A stretch of DNA of 64,000 bases from Klebsiella huaxiensis. GTDB lineage: Bacteria > Pseudomonadota > Gammaproteobacteria > Enterobacterales > Enterobacteriaceae. Shown piece after piece: positions 34,892 to 44,418 of this stretch (position 1 is the stretch's first letter; each line of letters begins with the position of its first letter). The notes under the pieces are model-generated. The model did not search any database. It saw only the letters and a program-made list of their open reading frames with translations, and had not been told where the DNA came from. The stretch covers positions 3,596,001 to 3,660,000 of the forward strand of contig NZ_CP036175.1 of the NCBI RefSeq assembly GCF_003261575.2, given 5' to 3'. Made by a program: the position numbers and the translations under genes.

Positions 34892-36085
34892 ATGAACAAC
34901 ATGACTCAATATTTGCACTTCCTGCTGGCGCTGGTGGTTATCCTCGCCCTCGCCTGGCTTGTCAGCTACGACCGTAAGAAAATCCGCATTCGCTATATTA
35001 TCCAGTTAATTGTTATCGAAATTGCGCTGGCTTTCTTTTTTCTCCACGCCGAAAGCGGCCTGTGGCTAGTGAAAAATATCGCTTCATTCTTTGAGTCGCT
35101 CCTCGGTTTTGCCGCCGAAGGAACCAATTTTGTATTTGGCGGCATGAGTGAAAAAGGGCTGGCGTTTATTTTCCTCGGCGTACTTTGTCCCATTATCTTT
35201 ATCTCAGCGCTGATCGGTATTCTTCAGCACTGGCGTATTCTCCCCATTTTCATTCGCTTGATTGGTACCCTGCTGTCGAAGGTTAACGGCATGGGCAAGC
35301 TGGAATCGTTTAACGCGGTCAGCTCGCTGATCCTTGGACAATCAGAGAACTTTATTGCCTATAAGGGCGTCCTTGGCGATCTCTCATCACGCCGCCTGTT
35401 CACCATGTCGGCTACCGCTATGTCAACGGTTTCGCTGTCCATTGTCGGCGCTTATATGAGTATGCTTGACGCGAAATATGTCGTCGCGGCGCTGATTCTG
35501 AATATGTTCAGCACCTTTATTGTGCTGTCGATAATTAACCCGACGCGCCCTGGCAGCGAAGAAGAAATTAAGCTTGAGAAGCTGCATGAATCCCAAAGCT
35601 TCTTTGAAATGCTCGGTGAATATATTCTGGCCGGTTTTAAGGTCGCAATGATCATTCTGGCGATGTTAATTGGTTTTATTGCCCTGATTAGCGCTATTAA
35701 TGCCCTGTTCGCCACTCTGTTTGGCCTGAGCTTCCAGCAGATCCTTGGCTACGTTTTTTATCCCCTGGCGTGGCTGATTGGTATTCCGCTAAGCGATGCG
35801 CTGAACGCGGGCAGTATTATGGCGACCAAGCTGGTGGCGAATGAATTCGTCGCTATGATTGAGCTGCAAAAAATTGCCGTCAGCATGACGCCGCGCGGGC
35901 TGGGTATTTTGTCGGTCTTCCTGGTTTCCTTCGCCAACTTTGCTTCCATCGGCATTATTGCCGGGGCGATTAAAGGACTGAACGAACAGCAGGGAAATAT
36001 TGTTTCCCGCTTCGGCCTGCGCCTGGTGTATGGCGCAACGCTGGTGAGTTTGCTCTCGGCAAGCTTCGCGGGGCTGGTACTGTAA
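34892..36085 (+). CDS. NupC-type concentrative nucleoside transporter
   Basis: A 397-residue inner-membrane protein with about ten helices. The CNT-family motif GQSENFIAYKGVL (~145) and the C-terminal helix FANFASIGIIAGAIKGL are clear, so it should import nucleosides with H+ or Na+. It is close to neither E. coli NupC nor YeiM/YeiJ from memory, so I leave the symbol blank. Starts at 34892 and 34901 are equally possible and no strong SD is visible. It is a single gene, divergent from efeU. Confidence 0.87.
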   Translation: MNNMTQYLHFLLALVVILALAWLVSYDRKKIRIRYIIQLIVIEIALAFFFLHAESGLWLVKNIASFFESLLGFAAEGTNFVFGGMSEKGLAFIFLGVLCPIIFISALIGILQHWRILPIFIRLIGTLLSKVNGMGKLESFNAVSSLILGQSENFIAYKGVLGDLSSRRLFTMSATAMSTVSLSIVGAYMSMLDAKYVVAALILNMFSTFIVLSIINPTRPGSEEEIKLEKLHESQSFFEMLGEYILAGFKVAMIILAMLIGFIALISAINALFATLFGLSFQQILGYVFYPLAWLIGIPLSDALNAGSIMATKLVANEFVAMIELQKIAVSMTPRGLGILSVFLVSFANFASIGIIAGAIKGLNEQQGNIVSRFGLRLVYGATLVSLLSASFAGLVL

Positions 36086-36099
36086 TCAGGAATGCTGGC

Positions 36100-36262
36100 C
36101 TGTGTTCCCGGGGACGGCGCAACGCGCCTTGCCCGGGCTACAGGTTCATGCAATCTAAGATTTGGTAGCCCGGACAGATGCGCAGCATCGCCTCCGGGAA
36201 ACCGCGCGCAACGTAGATCTCGTAAGCCCGGGTAAGGCTTTAGCCGCTACCGGGCAATTCCA
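36100..36262. repeat. REP/BIME cluster after the nucleoside transporter
   Basis: It carries paired, oppositely oriented GC-rich palindromic units: GCGCCTTGCCCGGGCTACAGG, GTAGCCCGGACAGATGCGCAGC with GCCTCCGGGAAA, and GTAAGCCCGGGTAAGGC with GCTACCGGGCAA. These are the Klebsiella-type REP motifs also seen at three other places in this window. Confidence 0.85.
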
Positions 36263-36274
36263 TCAGGGCACAAT

Positions 36275-36709
36275 TTAAAAGTGAACGCAGACTGGCTGGT
36301 CAACGCGCATCACCGACTCCTGCGCAAAACGTGATTTGTAAGTATTGCGCAGCGCTTCAATTCCCTCTTCGCTCTTAGCCTCTTTATCATGGATCAGCAT
36401 CAGCGCCTTGCTCTGCTCGCGCGCGACGGTACCGTCGTTACCCAACCACTGACCGCGCGCATCAAATACCGTCAGGCCATCACGAAAGCGCGGCGTCACG
36501 TCGCGGTCAACAAACTGCTGCCACTCCTGAGCGGTAATATCTTTCCCCGCAGGACGGCTTAAGCCGAAATAAAGCGTCGTCTGCACCATGGCGTTATCCG
36601 TCGGGCAAGCGTTAGCATCTGCCGCCGGGGCCGTCTTCGCGGCAGGCGCCACGCAGCCGCTTAATATCCCTGCCAGTACCAGCGCCATCGCACCCTGTCT
36701 GAAATTCAT
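36275..36709 (-). CDS. DUF3574 lipoprotein
   Basis: A 144-residue protein. The signal peptide MNFRQGAMALVLAGILSGC ends in a lipobox (ILSGC) with Val at +2. The body (TTLYFGLSRPAGKDITAQEWQQFVDRDVTPRFRDGLTV...) is the DUF3574 domain. Function unknown. It is alone, between a BIME and putP. Confidence 0.85.
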   Translation of the reverse strand: MNFRQGAMALVLAGILSGCVAPAAKTAPAADANACPTDNAMVQTTLYFGLSRPAGKDITAQEWQQFVDRDVTPRFRDGLTVFDARGQWLGNDGTVAREQSKALMLIHDKEAKSEEGIEALRNTYKSRFAQESVMRVDQPVCVHF

Positions 36710-36782
36710 TTTGCTACCCTCATTGTTATTTGTGCTGAGATATCAGCGTATTTTCAAGCAATTAGCAAGAGGCACAGATAGC

Positions 36783-36805
36783 AAAGCCCGCAGAACGCGG
36801 GCTTG
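36783..36805 (-). terminator. Probable terminator after putP
   Basis: Minus-strand AAGCCCGC/GCGGGCTT stem followed by TGCT; the U-run is short. Confidence 0.6.
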
Positions 36806-36821
36806 AGGTCAATTCAGAGGA

Positions 36822-38330
36822 TTACTCCGCAGTAGCGCGTACCGGCGGCGCAGTATGATAATGCGCGTCCGCGTCGGCAAAGCGTCTTTGCATTTCTGCC
36901 GACGGTGCTTTACCCAGCAGGCTGAAGACCACAATTCCGAGGCTGCCAAAGATAAAGCCCGGAATAATTTCATACAGGCCCAGCCAGGCGAACTGTTTCC
37001 ACACAATTACCGTCACTGCACCGATAATCATCCCGGCCAGCGCGCCGTTACGCGTCATTCGTGACCACATCACCGAGAACAGCACCACCGGGCCAAACGC
37101 CGCGCCAAAGCCCGCCCATGCGTAGCTCACCAGACCCAGTACGCGGTTATCCGGGTTTGCCGCCAGCGCGATGGATACCAGCGCCACCACCAGCACCATA
37201 AAGCGCCCTACCCACACCAGCTCTTTCTGACTTGCATGTTTACGCAGAAACGCTTTATACAGGTCTTCGGTAATTGCGCTAGAGCACACCAACAGCTGGC
37301 AGCTCAGAGTCGACATCACCGCCGCCAGAATCGCCGACAGCAGGATCCCGGCAATCCACGGGTTAAACAGAATTTGCGCCAGTTCGATAAAGACGCGTTC
37401 GGCATTCTGGTTCACCGCGCCCGCCACGCCCGGGTTGTTATTAAAGTAAGCGATACCGAAGAAACCAACGGCAACCGCACCCGCCAGGCAGAGGATCATC
37501 CAGGTCATGCTGATGCGACGGGCATGAACGATGCTGTGGTGCGAATCCGCCGCCATAAAGCGCGCCAGGATGTGCGGCTGACCGAAATAGCCAAGACCCC
37601 AGCCCATTAGCGAAATAATCGCCACGAAGTTCAGCCCTTTGAGCATATCAACGTTCTCAATACTCTTTTGCTTGATCACTTCCAGTGAATCGCCAAATCC
37701 GCCGACGGAAATAATCACCATAACCGGCGTCAGAATAAGGGCGAATATCATCAGGCTGGCCTGAACGGTATCGGTCCAGCTCACCGCGAGGAAACCGCCG
37801 ACAAAGGTATAAATAATGGTTGCCGCCGCGCCGGCCCACAGCGCGGTTTCGTAGCTCATGCCAAATGTGCTTTCAAACAGACGGGCGCCCGCCACAATTC
37901 CGGACGCACAATAGATGGTGAAAAATAACAAAATCACCAGCGCTGAGATGATTCGCAGTACGCGGCTTTTATCTTCAAAACGCCCGGTGAAATAATCCGG
38001 CAGCGTCAGGGCGTTATTATTGACCTCGGTATGTACGCGTAAACGCCCGGCCACCAGTTTCCAGTTAATCCATGCGCCTAACGTCAGGCCAATGGCAATC
38101 CAGCTTTCAGAGATACCGGAAATAAATATCGCCCCCGGCAATCCCATTAACAACCAGCCGCTCATATCCGAAGCCCCGGCAGACAGCGCCGTGACGAATG
38201 GACCGAGGCTACGACCGCCGAGAATATAGTCATCGAAGTTCCTGGTCGATCGCCAGGCAATAAAACCGATAAGTACCATGCCAAAAATGTAAATAATAAA
38301 AGTCACCAACATGGGTGTGCTAATAGCCAT
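36822..38330 (-). CDS. putP: Sodium/proline symporter PutP
   Basis: A 502-residue solute:sodium symporter with 13 helices that imports proline. The N-terminal MAISTPMLVTFIIYIFGMVL and the sodium-site regions SAGASDMSGWLLMGLPGA and FMAADSHHSI match E. coli PutP, and length is the same. It is divergent from putA across a 557-bp control region. Confidence 0.97.
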   Translation of the reverse strand: MAISTPMLVTFIIYIFGMVLIGFIAWRSTRNFDDYILGGRSLGPFVTALSAGASDMSGWLLMGLPGAIFISGISESWIAIGLTLGAWINWKLVAGRLRVHTEVNNNALTLPDYFTGRFEDKSRVLRIISALVILLFFTIYCASGIVAGARLFESTFGMSYETALWAGAAATIIYTFVGGFLAVSWTDTVQASLMIFALILTPVMVIISVGGFGDSLEVIKQKSIENVDMLKGLNFVAIISLMGWGLGYFGQPHILARFMAADSHHSIVHARRISMTWMILCLAGAVAVGFFGIAYFNNNPGVAGAVNQNAERVFIELAQILFNPWIAGILLSAILAAVMSTLSCQLLVCSSAITEDLYKAFLRKHASQKELVWVGRFMVLVVALVSIALAANPDNRVLGLVSYAWAGFGAAFGPVVLFSVMWSRMTRNGALAGMIIGAVTVIVWKQFAWLGLYEIIPGFIFGSLGIVVFSLLGKAPSAEMQRRFADADAHYHTAPPVRATAE

Positions 38331-38887
38331 GCAAAAATCTCCAGAATTTTTTGTCGACAGCGTCCAACTTTGTCGTTTTTTCCACTACCGGAACGGGATA
38401 ATGGCATATTGGTTGTATTGGGCGACCGTATCCTGACGGAAGCTTTGTTTTTTCACAAACGATTTAACACAGCATTTACACGAAATGCTTCGGGGACCAA
38501 ACTTCATTTTGTTATAGGTTGCACTCTCTCACGTTTTTACCGGTTGCACCACGCAAAAGTGTTAAGTGACGCATAGAAAAACCCTATTAGACCGGGGATA
38601 AATCCCTGCTATTTTCATCATGATTTTTAACAATCAAAGCAATTTTCAGCCTGCCACACAATTCTCAATTAACAAGGTTGCACAAAGTTGCAACATGATA
38701 GATATTTCTACGCAACCGCATAACTGCACAGAAGCGAAGTTCGCAAAATCATTCAATCTGCGTCGAGGCGTGCAAATTTGTAAGACCCTGGGAGCATAGA
38801 TAACTATGTGACCAGGGCGCGCAAATGCAGCCAACAAAGAGGCAGGCTGAAGGATGAAGCGAATGACCAATAACAGGAGTTCCTGAC
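38331..38887. promoter_or_regulatory. putP-putA control region with PutA operators
   Basis: A 557-bp non-coding divergent region. The PutA recognition hexamer GTTGCA occurs at 38518-38523, 38543-38548, 38677-38682 and 38687-38692; the last is part of the palindrome GTTGCAAC. PutA represses both genes by binding such sites when proline is absent. The centre is very A+T-rich. Confidence 0.82.
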
Positions 38888-41800
38888 ATGGGCACCACCA
38901 CCATGGGTGTAAAACTTGACGACGCGACGCGCGAACGCATTAAATCCGCGGCGAGCCGTATTGACCGCACGCCGCACTGGCTGATTAAACAGGCCATCTT
39001 CAACTATCTTGAAAAGCTGGAAAACGACGAGACGCTGCCGGAGCTACCTGTGCTCCTCTCTGGCGCGGCTAACGAAAGCGATGAGGCAGGCAATCCGGGC
39101 GACGAGCCTTATCAGCCGTTCCTTGAATTCGCCGAGCAGATCCTGCCGCAGTCCGTCTCCCGCGCCTCCATTACCGCCGCCTGGCGCTGGGCCGAAACTG
39201 ATGCCGTGCCGATGCTGCTGGAGCAAGCTCGCCTGCCGCAAAATCTCGGCGAGCAGGCCCACAAGCTCGCGTATCAGTTGGCAGAAAAGCTGCGTAATCA
39301 GAAAACCGCCAGCGGTCGCGCCGGGATGGTGCAAAGCCTGTTGCAGGAATTCTCGCTCTCCTCACAGGAAGGCGTGGCTCTGATGTGCCTGGCGGAAGCA
39401 CTGCTGCGCATCCCCGACAAAGCCACCCGCGATGCGCTAATTCGCGACAAAATCAGCAACGGCAACTGGCAGTCACATATCGGCCGTAGCCCATCGCTGT
39501 TCGTCAACGCCGCCACCTGGGGGCTGCTGTTTACCGGCAAGCTAGTTTCAACCCATAACGAAACCAGCCTGTCGCGCTCACTGAACCGTATTATCGGCAA
39601 GAGCGGCGAGCCGCTGATCCGCAAAGGCGTCGATATGGCGATGCGCCTGATGGGCGAACAATTTGTTACCGGCGAAACCATTGCTGAAGCGCTGGCCAAC
39701 GCCCGCAAGCTGGAAGATAAAGGATTCCGCTACTCCTACGATATGCTCGGCGAAGCGGCGCTAACCGCCGACGATGCTCAGGCCTATATGGTCTCCTATC
39801 AGCAGGCGATTCACGCCATCGGCAAAGCCTCAAACGGACGCGGTATTTATGAAGGTCCGGGGATCTCAATTAAGCTCTCCGCGCTGCACCCGCGCTACAG
39901 CCGCGCTCAGTACGATCGCGCGATGGAAGAGCTTTACCCGCGCCTGAAGTCCCTGACCCTGCTGGCACGCCAGTACGATATTGGCATCAACATCGATGCT
40001 GAAGAGGCCGACCGCCTGGAGATCTCTCTCGATCTGCTGGAAAAACTCTGTTTTGAGCCAGAACTGGCGGGCTGGAACGGCATTGGTTTTGTTATCCAGG
40101 CCTACCAGAAACGCTGCCCATTTGTCATTGACTACCTGATTGACCTCGCCACCCGAAGCCGCCGTCGTCTGATGATCCGCCTGGTGAAAGGTGCCTACTG
40201 GGACAGCGAGATCAAACGTGCGCAGATGGACGGCCTCGAAGGCTATCCGGTCTATACCCGCAAGGTCTACACCGACGTGTCTTATCTGGCCTGCGCGAAG
40301 AAACTGCTGGCAGTACCGAACCTGATTTATCCGCAGTTCGCAACCCACAACGCCCATACCCTGGCGGCGATTTATCAGCTCGCCGGGCAGAACTACTATC
40401 CGGGACAGTACGAATTCCAGTGCCTGCACGGCATGGGTGAGCCGCTGTATGAGCAGGTAACAGGCCCCGTTGCCGACGGCAAGCTCAACCGTCCGTGCCG
40501 TATTTATGCCCCGGTCGGCACCCACGAAACGCTGCTGGCGTATCTGGTGCGTCGTCTGCTGGAAAACGGCGCTAACACCTCATTCGTTAACCGTATTGCC
40601 GATAATACCCTGCCGCTGGATGAACTGGTTGCCGACCCGGTAACCGCCGTGGAAAAACTGGCCCAGCAGGAAGGTCAGACCGGCCTGCCGCATCCGAAAA
40701 TTCCGCTACCGCGCGATCTGTACGGTAAAGGCCGCAGCAACTCTGCCGGTCTGGATCTGGCCAACGAACATCGCCTGGCCTCCCTCTCCTCTTCTTTATT
40801 AAATAGCGCCCTGCATAAATGGCAGGCGCTGCCGATGCTGGAACAACCGGTTGCCGAAGGCGAAACGCAGGCGGTGATTAACCCGGCGGAGCCAAAAGAT
40901 ATTGTCGGTCAGGTGCGTGAAGCCAGCGAGGCTGAAGTTCAGCAGGCGCTGAGCAACGCGGTCAACAATGCGCCAATCTGGTTCGCCACCCCGCCGCAGG
41001 AGCGCGCGGCAATCCTTGAACGCGCCGCCATACTGATGGAAAGCCAGATGCCGACTCTGATGGGCATCCTGGTGCGCGAAGCGGGTAAAACCTTCAGTAA
41101 CGCCATCGCCGAAGTGCGCGAAGCGGTGGATTTCCTCCACTACTATGCCGGCCAGGTCCGCGATGATTTTGATAACGAAACCCATCGCCCGTTGGGCCCG
41201 GTGGTGTGTATCAGCCCGTGGAACTTCCCGCTGGCGATCTTTACCGGCCAGATTGCCGCCGCGCTGGCGGCGGGCAATACCGTGCTGGCGAAACCCGCCG
41301 AGCAGACGCCGCTTATCGCCGCTCAGGGCGTGGCAATCCTGCTGGAAGCTGGCGTGCCGCCGGGGGTGATTCAACTGCTGCCAGGGCGTGGGGAAACCGT
41401 TGGTGCTGCGCTCACGTCAGACGATCGCGTGCGCGGCGTGATGTTTACCGGCTCGACCGAAGTCGCCACCTTATTACAACGCAATATCGCCAGCCGTCTT
41501 GACGCGCAGGGTCGCCCGACGCCGCTTATCGCCGAAACCGGCGGCATGAACGCGATGATCGTCGACTCCTCTGCCCTGACTGAGCAGGTAGTTGTCGACG
41601 TACTTGCCTCGGCGTTCGACAGCGCAGGTCAACGCTGCTCCGCCCTGCGCGTGCTTTGCCTGCAGGACGACATCGCCGAGCATACGCTGACCATGCTGCG
41701 CGGCGCGATGGCCGAATGCCGGATGGGCAATCCGGGCCGTCTGACTACCGATATCGGGCCGGTGATCGATGCCGAAGCCAAAGAGAACATTGAGCGCCAT

Positions 41801-42850
41801 ATCCAGACGCTGCGGACCAAAGGGCGCAAAGTCTTCCAGGCGGTGCGCGAAAACGGCGAAGATTCCCGCGAGTGGACCAGTGGTACCTTTGTTCCGCCAA
41901 CGCTTATTGAACTCGATAGTTTTGACGAGCTGAAAAAAGAGGTCTTCGGCCCGGTGCTGCATGTGGTGCGCTATAACCGCAATGAACTGGCTCAACTGGT
42001 TGAGCAGATTAACGCTTCCGGCTACGGCCTGACCCTCGGCGTGCATACCCGTATCGACGAGACGATCGCTCAGGTGACCGGCAGCGCTAACGTCGGCAAC
42101 CTGTACGTCAACCGCAATATGGTCGGCGCGGTAGTCGGCGTGCAGCCGTTCGGCGGCGAAGGGCTGTCGGGTACCGGTCCGAAAGCAGGCGGCCCGCTGT
42201 ACCTGTACCGCCTGCTCTCCAGCCGTCCACAAAACGCCGTCGGGATCACCCTCGCCCGTCAGGACGCCGAGCGCCCGCTGGATGCGCAGTTGAAAACGCT
42301 GCTGGAGAAACCGCTGCTTGCACTACAGCAGTGGGCAGCGGACCGTCCGGAATTACAGGCCCTGTGCCAGGCGTTCAGTGAACAGGCGCAGGCCGGAACC
42401 CAGCGTCTGCTGCCAGGACCAACCGGGGAGCGCAACACTCTGACCTTTATGCCACGCGACCGGGTGCTGTGCGTGGCCGATAACGAGCAGGATGCGCTGA
42501 CCCAGCTGGCGGGCGTTACCGCCGTCGGTTGTGAAGTGCTGTGGCCAGATGCGCCTCTCCAGCGCGAGCTGGCGAAAAAGCTGCCGCGCGAAGTCAGCGA
42601 ACGCCTCCACTTTGCCAAAACGGAAACCCTGATGACCGAACCGTTCGATGCGGTTATCTATCACGGCGACTCCGATCAGCTGCGGGAACTGTGCGAGCAG
42701 GTAGCGGCACGCGATGGCGCGATTGTTTCGGTGCAGGGCTTCGCCCGCGGCGAAAGCAATCTGTTGCTGGAACGGCTCTATATTGAACGTTCGCTCAGCG
42801 TTAATACCGCCGCGGCCGGCGGTAACGCCAGCCTGATGACGATTGGTTAA
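38888..42850 (+). CDS. putA: Trifunctional PutA: repressor, proline dehydrogenase, P5C dehydrogenase
   Basis: 1320 residues, oxidising proline to glutamate. Domains in order: an N-terminal ribbon-helix-helix DNA-binding segment (MGVKLDDATRERIKSAASRIDRTP), the FAD proline dehydrogenase barrel (to ~residue 570; RLVKGAYWDSEIKRAQ), the aldehyde dehydrogenase domain (PWNFPLAIFTGQIAAAL; catalytic Cys in FDSAGQRCSALRVL ~917) and a C-terminal domain. AACAGGAG lies ahead of the ATG. It autoregulates through the sites upstream. The only gap in the coding strand is none; it is intact. Confidence 0.97.
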   Translation: MGTTTMGVKLDDATRERIKSAASRIDRTPHWLIKQAIFNYLEKLENDETLPELPVLLSGAANESDEAGNPGDEPYQPFLEFAEQILPQSVSRASITAAWRWAETDAVPMLLEQARLPQNLGEQAHKLAYQLAEKLRNQKTASGRAGMVQSLLQEFSLSSQEGVALMCLAEALLRIPDKATRDALIRDKISNGNWQSHIGRSPSLFVNAATWGLLFTGKLVSTHNETSLSRSLNRIIGKSGEPLIRKGVDMAMRLMGEQFVTGETIAEALANARKLEDKGFRYSYDMLGEAALTADDAQAYMVSYQQAIHAIGKASNGRGIYEGPGISIKLSALHPRYSRAQYDRAMEELYPRLKSLTLLARQYDIGINIDAEEADRLEISLDLLEKLCFEPELAGWNGIGFVIQAYQKRCPFVIDYLIDLATRSRRRLMIRLVKGAYWDSEIKRAQMDGLEGYPVYTRKVYTDVSYLACAKKLLAVPNLIYPQFATHNAHTLAAIYQLAGQNYYPGQYEFQCLHGMGEPLYEQVTGPVADGKLNRPCRIYAPVGTHETLLAYLVRRLLENGANTSFVNRIADNTLPLDELVADPVTAVEKLAQQEGQTGLPHPKIPLPRDLYGKGRSNSAGLDLANEHRLASLSSSLLNSALHKWQALPMLEQPVAEGETQAVINPAEPKDIVGQVREASEAEVQQALSNAVNNAPIWFATPPQERAAILERAAILMESQMPTLMGILVREAGKTFSNAIAEVREAVDFLHYYAGQVRDDFDNETHRPLGPVVCISPWNFPLAIFTGQIAAALAAGNTVLAKPAEQTPLIAAQGVAILLEAGVPPGVIQLLPGRGETVGAALTSDDRVRGVMFTGSTEVATLLQRNIASRLDAQGRPTPLIAETGGMNAMIVDSSALTEQVVVDVLASAFDSAGQRCSALRVLCLQDDIAEHTLTMLRGAMAECRMGNPGRLTTDIGPVIDAEAKENIERHIQTLRTKGRKVFQAVRENGEDSREWTSGTFVPPTLIELDSFDELKKEVFGPVLHVVRYNRNELAQLVEQINASGYGLTLGVHTRIDETIAQVTGSANVGNLYVNRNMVGAVVGVQPFGGEGLSGTGPKAGGPLYLYRLLSSRPQNAVGITLARQDAERPLDAQLKTLLEKPLLALQQWAADRPELQALCQAFSEQAQAGTQRLLPGPTGERNTLTFMPRDRVLCVADNEQDALTQLAGVTAVGCEVLWPDAPLQRELAKKLPREVSERLHFAKTETLMTEPFDAVIYHGDSDQLRELCEQVAARDGAIVSVQGFARGESNLLLERLYIERSLSVNTAAAGGNASLMTIG

Positions 42851-42854
42851 GGTA

Positions 42855-43015
42855 ATGTCCCGGAGGCGGTGCTGCGCACCTGTCCGGGCTACAAAACCCG
42901 CAAACCTGATAAATCCCGGGTCGCGGCTGACGCCTTACCCGGGCGACCCAACTTTCAGGCCGTACGCACTTGTAGCCCGGGCAAGGCGCTCTGCGCCGCC
43001 CCCGGGAAAACAGAC
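42855..43015. repeat. REP/BIME cluster after putA
   Basis: Units CCCGGAGGCGGTGCTGCGCA with CCTGTCCGGGCTACAA, and TTGTAGCCCGGGCAAGGCGC with GCCGCCCCCGGGAAAA, lie in opposite orientations around GGGCGACCC. Confidence 0.85.
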
Positions 43016-43102
43016 CGGCATCAACGTCAGCTAATGACACCAGGCGCAGGCTGTGGTTAATTAAGGCTCCCGGACGGGAGCTTTTTTTATGGGAGTTGAC
43101 CA

Positions 43103-43498
43103 ATGAAACGCACTTTACTCGCGCTTACCGCGCTGCTGGCAAGCACTCATGCGCTGGCGGACGAATGCAACAACGCCAGCAATCAAACGGAGATGAATCA
43201 GTGCACCGCCGCCCAATACCAGGCGGCGGATAAAAAACTGAATGAAACCTATCAGGAAGCACTGAAGCGCGCCTCCGGCAAACAGCAGGAATTACTCAAA
43301 AAAGCACAGCTGGCGTGGATTACCCTGCGCGATGACGATTGCAAATTCCTCGCCTCCGGCGCAGACGGCGGCAGCGTACAGCCGATGCTTATCAACCAGT
43401 GCATGTCCGATAAAACCGTTGAGCGCGAGTCGTTCCTTGCTTCGCTACTACAGTGCGAAGATGGCGATCAAAGCTGCCCTCTCCCGCCCGCTGATTAA
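43103..43498 (+). CDS. LprI-like (DUF1311) periplasmic protein
   Basis: A 131-residue exported protein. The signal peptide MKRTLLALTALLASTHALA is followed by DECNNASNQTEMNQCTAAQYQAADKKLNETY, the Cys-x-n-x-Cys start of the DUF1311/LprI domain, then AWITLRDDDCKF. LprI of Mycobacterium inhibits lysozyme; in enterobacteria the role of such proteins is not established. It has GGGAG ahead of its ATG. Its stop overlaps that of rutR by 3 bp. Confidence 0.85.
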   Translation: MKRTLLALTALLASTHALADECNNASNQTEMNQCTAAQYQAADKKLNETYQEALKRASGKQQELLKKAQLAWITLRDDDCKFLASGADGGSVQPMLINQCMSDKTVERESFLASLLQCEDGDQSCPLPPAD

Positions 43499-44133
43499 CG
43501 CAGGCGAATACCTTCGATAATCATCCGCTGCACGTTATCGACGGTTTGCTGAAAGAATGCCTCATCGCGCAGCGTTGCGCCGGTCACCGCCTCAACCTGA
43601 GTAGCGAAATCGGCGTAATGCTGGGTGGTCGCCCAAATCATAAAAATCAGATGCTGCGGGTCGACCGGCGCCAGCTTGCCGCTCTCGACCCAGCCGGAAA
43701 CAATCGCCGACTTCTCATCCACCAGCGCTTTTAAATCGCCGGTCAGCTCCCCCATCAGCAACGGCGCGCCCTGAAGCATCTCCAGACAAAACAGCTTCGA
43801 CGCCTGCGGGTGATCGCGCGACACCTCCAGCTTGAGGCGGATATATTCGCCAATCGCCACCAGCGGGCTGATATCTTCACGAAAGGCCTTCAGCGGCGCC
43901 AGCCAGATAGCCAGAATCTGCTGCAGCACGGCAATATACAGCGCCTCTTTCGATGGGTAGTAATAGAGCAAATTGGTTTTTGACACCCCGGCCAGCTCGG
44001 CGACCTGTTCAAGGCGCGTCCCGTGGATACCAAACTGCGAGAATGCGTCCAGCGCAGCGGCCAGAATAGCCTCTTTTTTTGCGCTCACCGCCTGTGAACG
44101 TTTTCCGGTTTTTTTCACGGCGCCCTGTGCCAT
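43495..44133 (-). CDS. rutR: Transcriptional regulator RutR
   Basis: A 212-residue TetR-family regulator, the uracil/thymine-responsive master regulator of pyrimidine use. The HTH (LEQVAELAGVSKTNLLYYYPSKEALY) and C-terminal ligand domain (IFMIWATTQHYADFATQVEAVTG) match E. coli RutR. It is divergent from rutA and represses the operon through the box at 44239-44254. Confidence 0.96.
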   Translation of the reverse strand: MAQGAVKKTGKRSQAVSAKKEAILAAALDAFSQFGIHGTRLEQVAELAGVSKTNLLYYYPSKEALYIAVLQQILAIWLAPLKAFREDISPLVAIGEYIRLKLEVSRDHPQASKLFCLEMLQGAPLLMGELTGDLKALVDEKSAIVSGWVESGKLAPVDPQHLIFMIWATTQHYADFATQVEAVTGATLRDEAFFQQTVDNVQRMIIEGIRLR

Positions 44134-44194
44134 TGGTCATCTCCTTCTTTTTACGCCATCAGCATAGCAAAAGCCCAACGCCGACACGACTCTC

Positions 44195-44211
44195 TGCACC
44201 TTGATTGCGCA
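44195..44211. promoter_or_regulatory. Putative NtrC site upstream of rutA
   Basis: TGCACCTTGATTGCGCA matches the NtrC consensus TGCACYWWWWTGGTGCA at all but a few positions and keeps both inverted TGC arms. It lies 108 bp upstream of the sigma-54 promoter. A weaker match, TGCACTGATTTTGACCA (44229-44245), overlaps the RutR box. Confidence 0.75.
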
Positions 44212-44238
44212 TGACTGCGGTTTTTTCGTGCACTGATT

Positions 44239-44254
44239 TTGACCATTTAGTCTA
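44239..44254. promoter_or_regulatory. RutR operator
   Basis: TTGACCATTTAGTCTA matches the RutR palindrome TTGACCANNTGGTCAA, strongest in the left arm. It lies between rutR and rutA. Confidence 0.8.
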
Positions 44255-44318
44255 CTTTTTCGCTGTTATTTTCAGCAACCACCCAGCAACACATTAATAA
44301 CATTAGCCTTTGCAAAAC

Positions 44319-44334
44319 TGGCATCGCCTTTGCT
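44319..44334 (+). promoter_or_regulatory. Sigma-54 promoter of rutABCDEFG
   Basis: TGGCATCGCCTTTGCT has the invariant GG and GC separated by exactly 10 bp, as in -24/-12 promoters (TGGCACN5TTGCW). With the NtrC site upstream this explains nitrogen-limited expression, as known for E. coli rut. Confidence 0.85.
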
Positions 44335-44418
44335 TTACCTTTGACACGGGGCGACCAAAGGAGATGCAGGATGCAGCGCCGCGCGACTTCTTGTTCAACG
44401 ACATGCAGAGAGGTAGGT

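Noticed and set aside
41474..42232. Long minus-strand frames inside putA (also 39866-40525 and 40799-41374)
   Set aside because: They are mirror images of the GC-rich putA coding frame, with no start signals and no recognised family.
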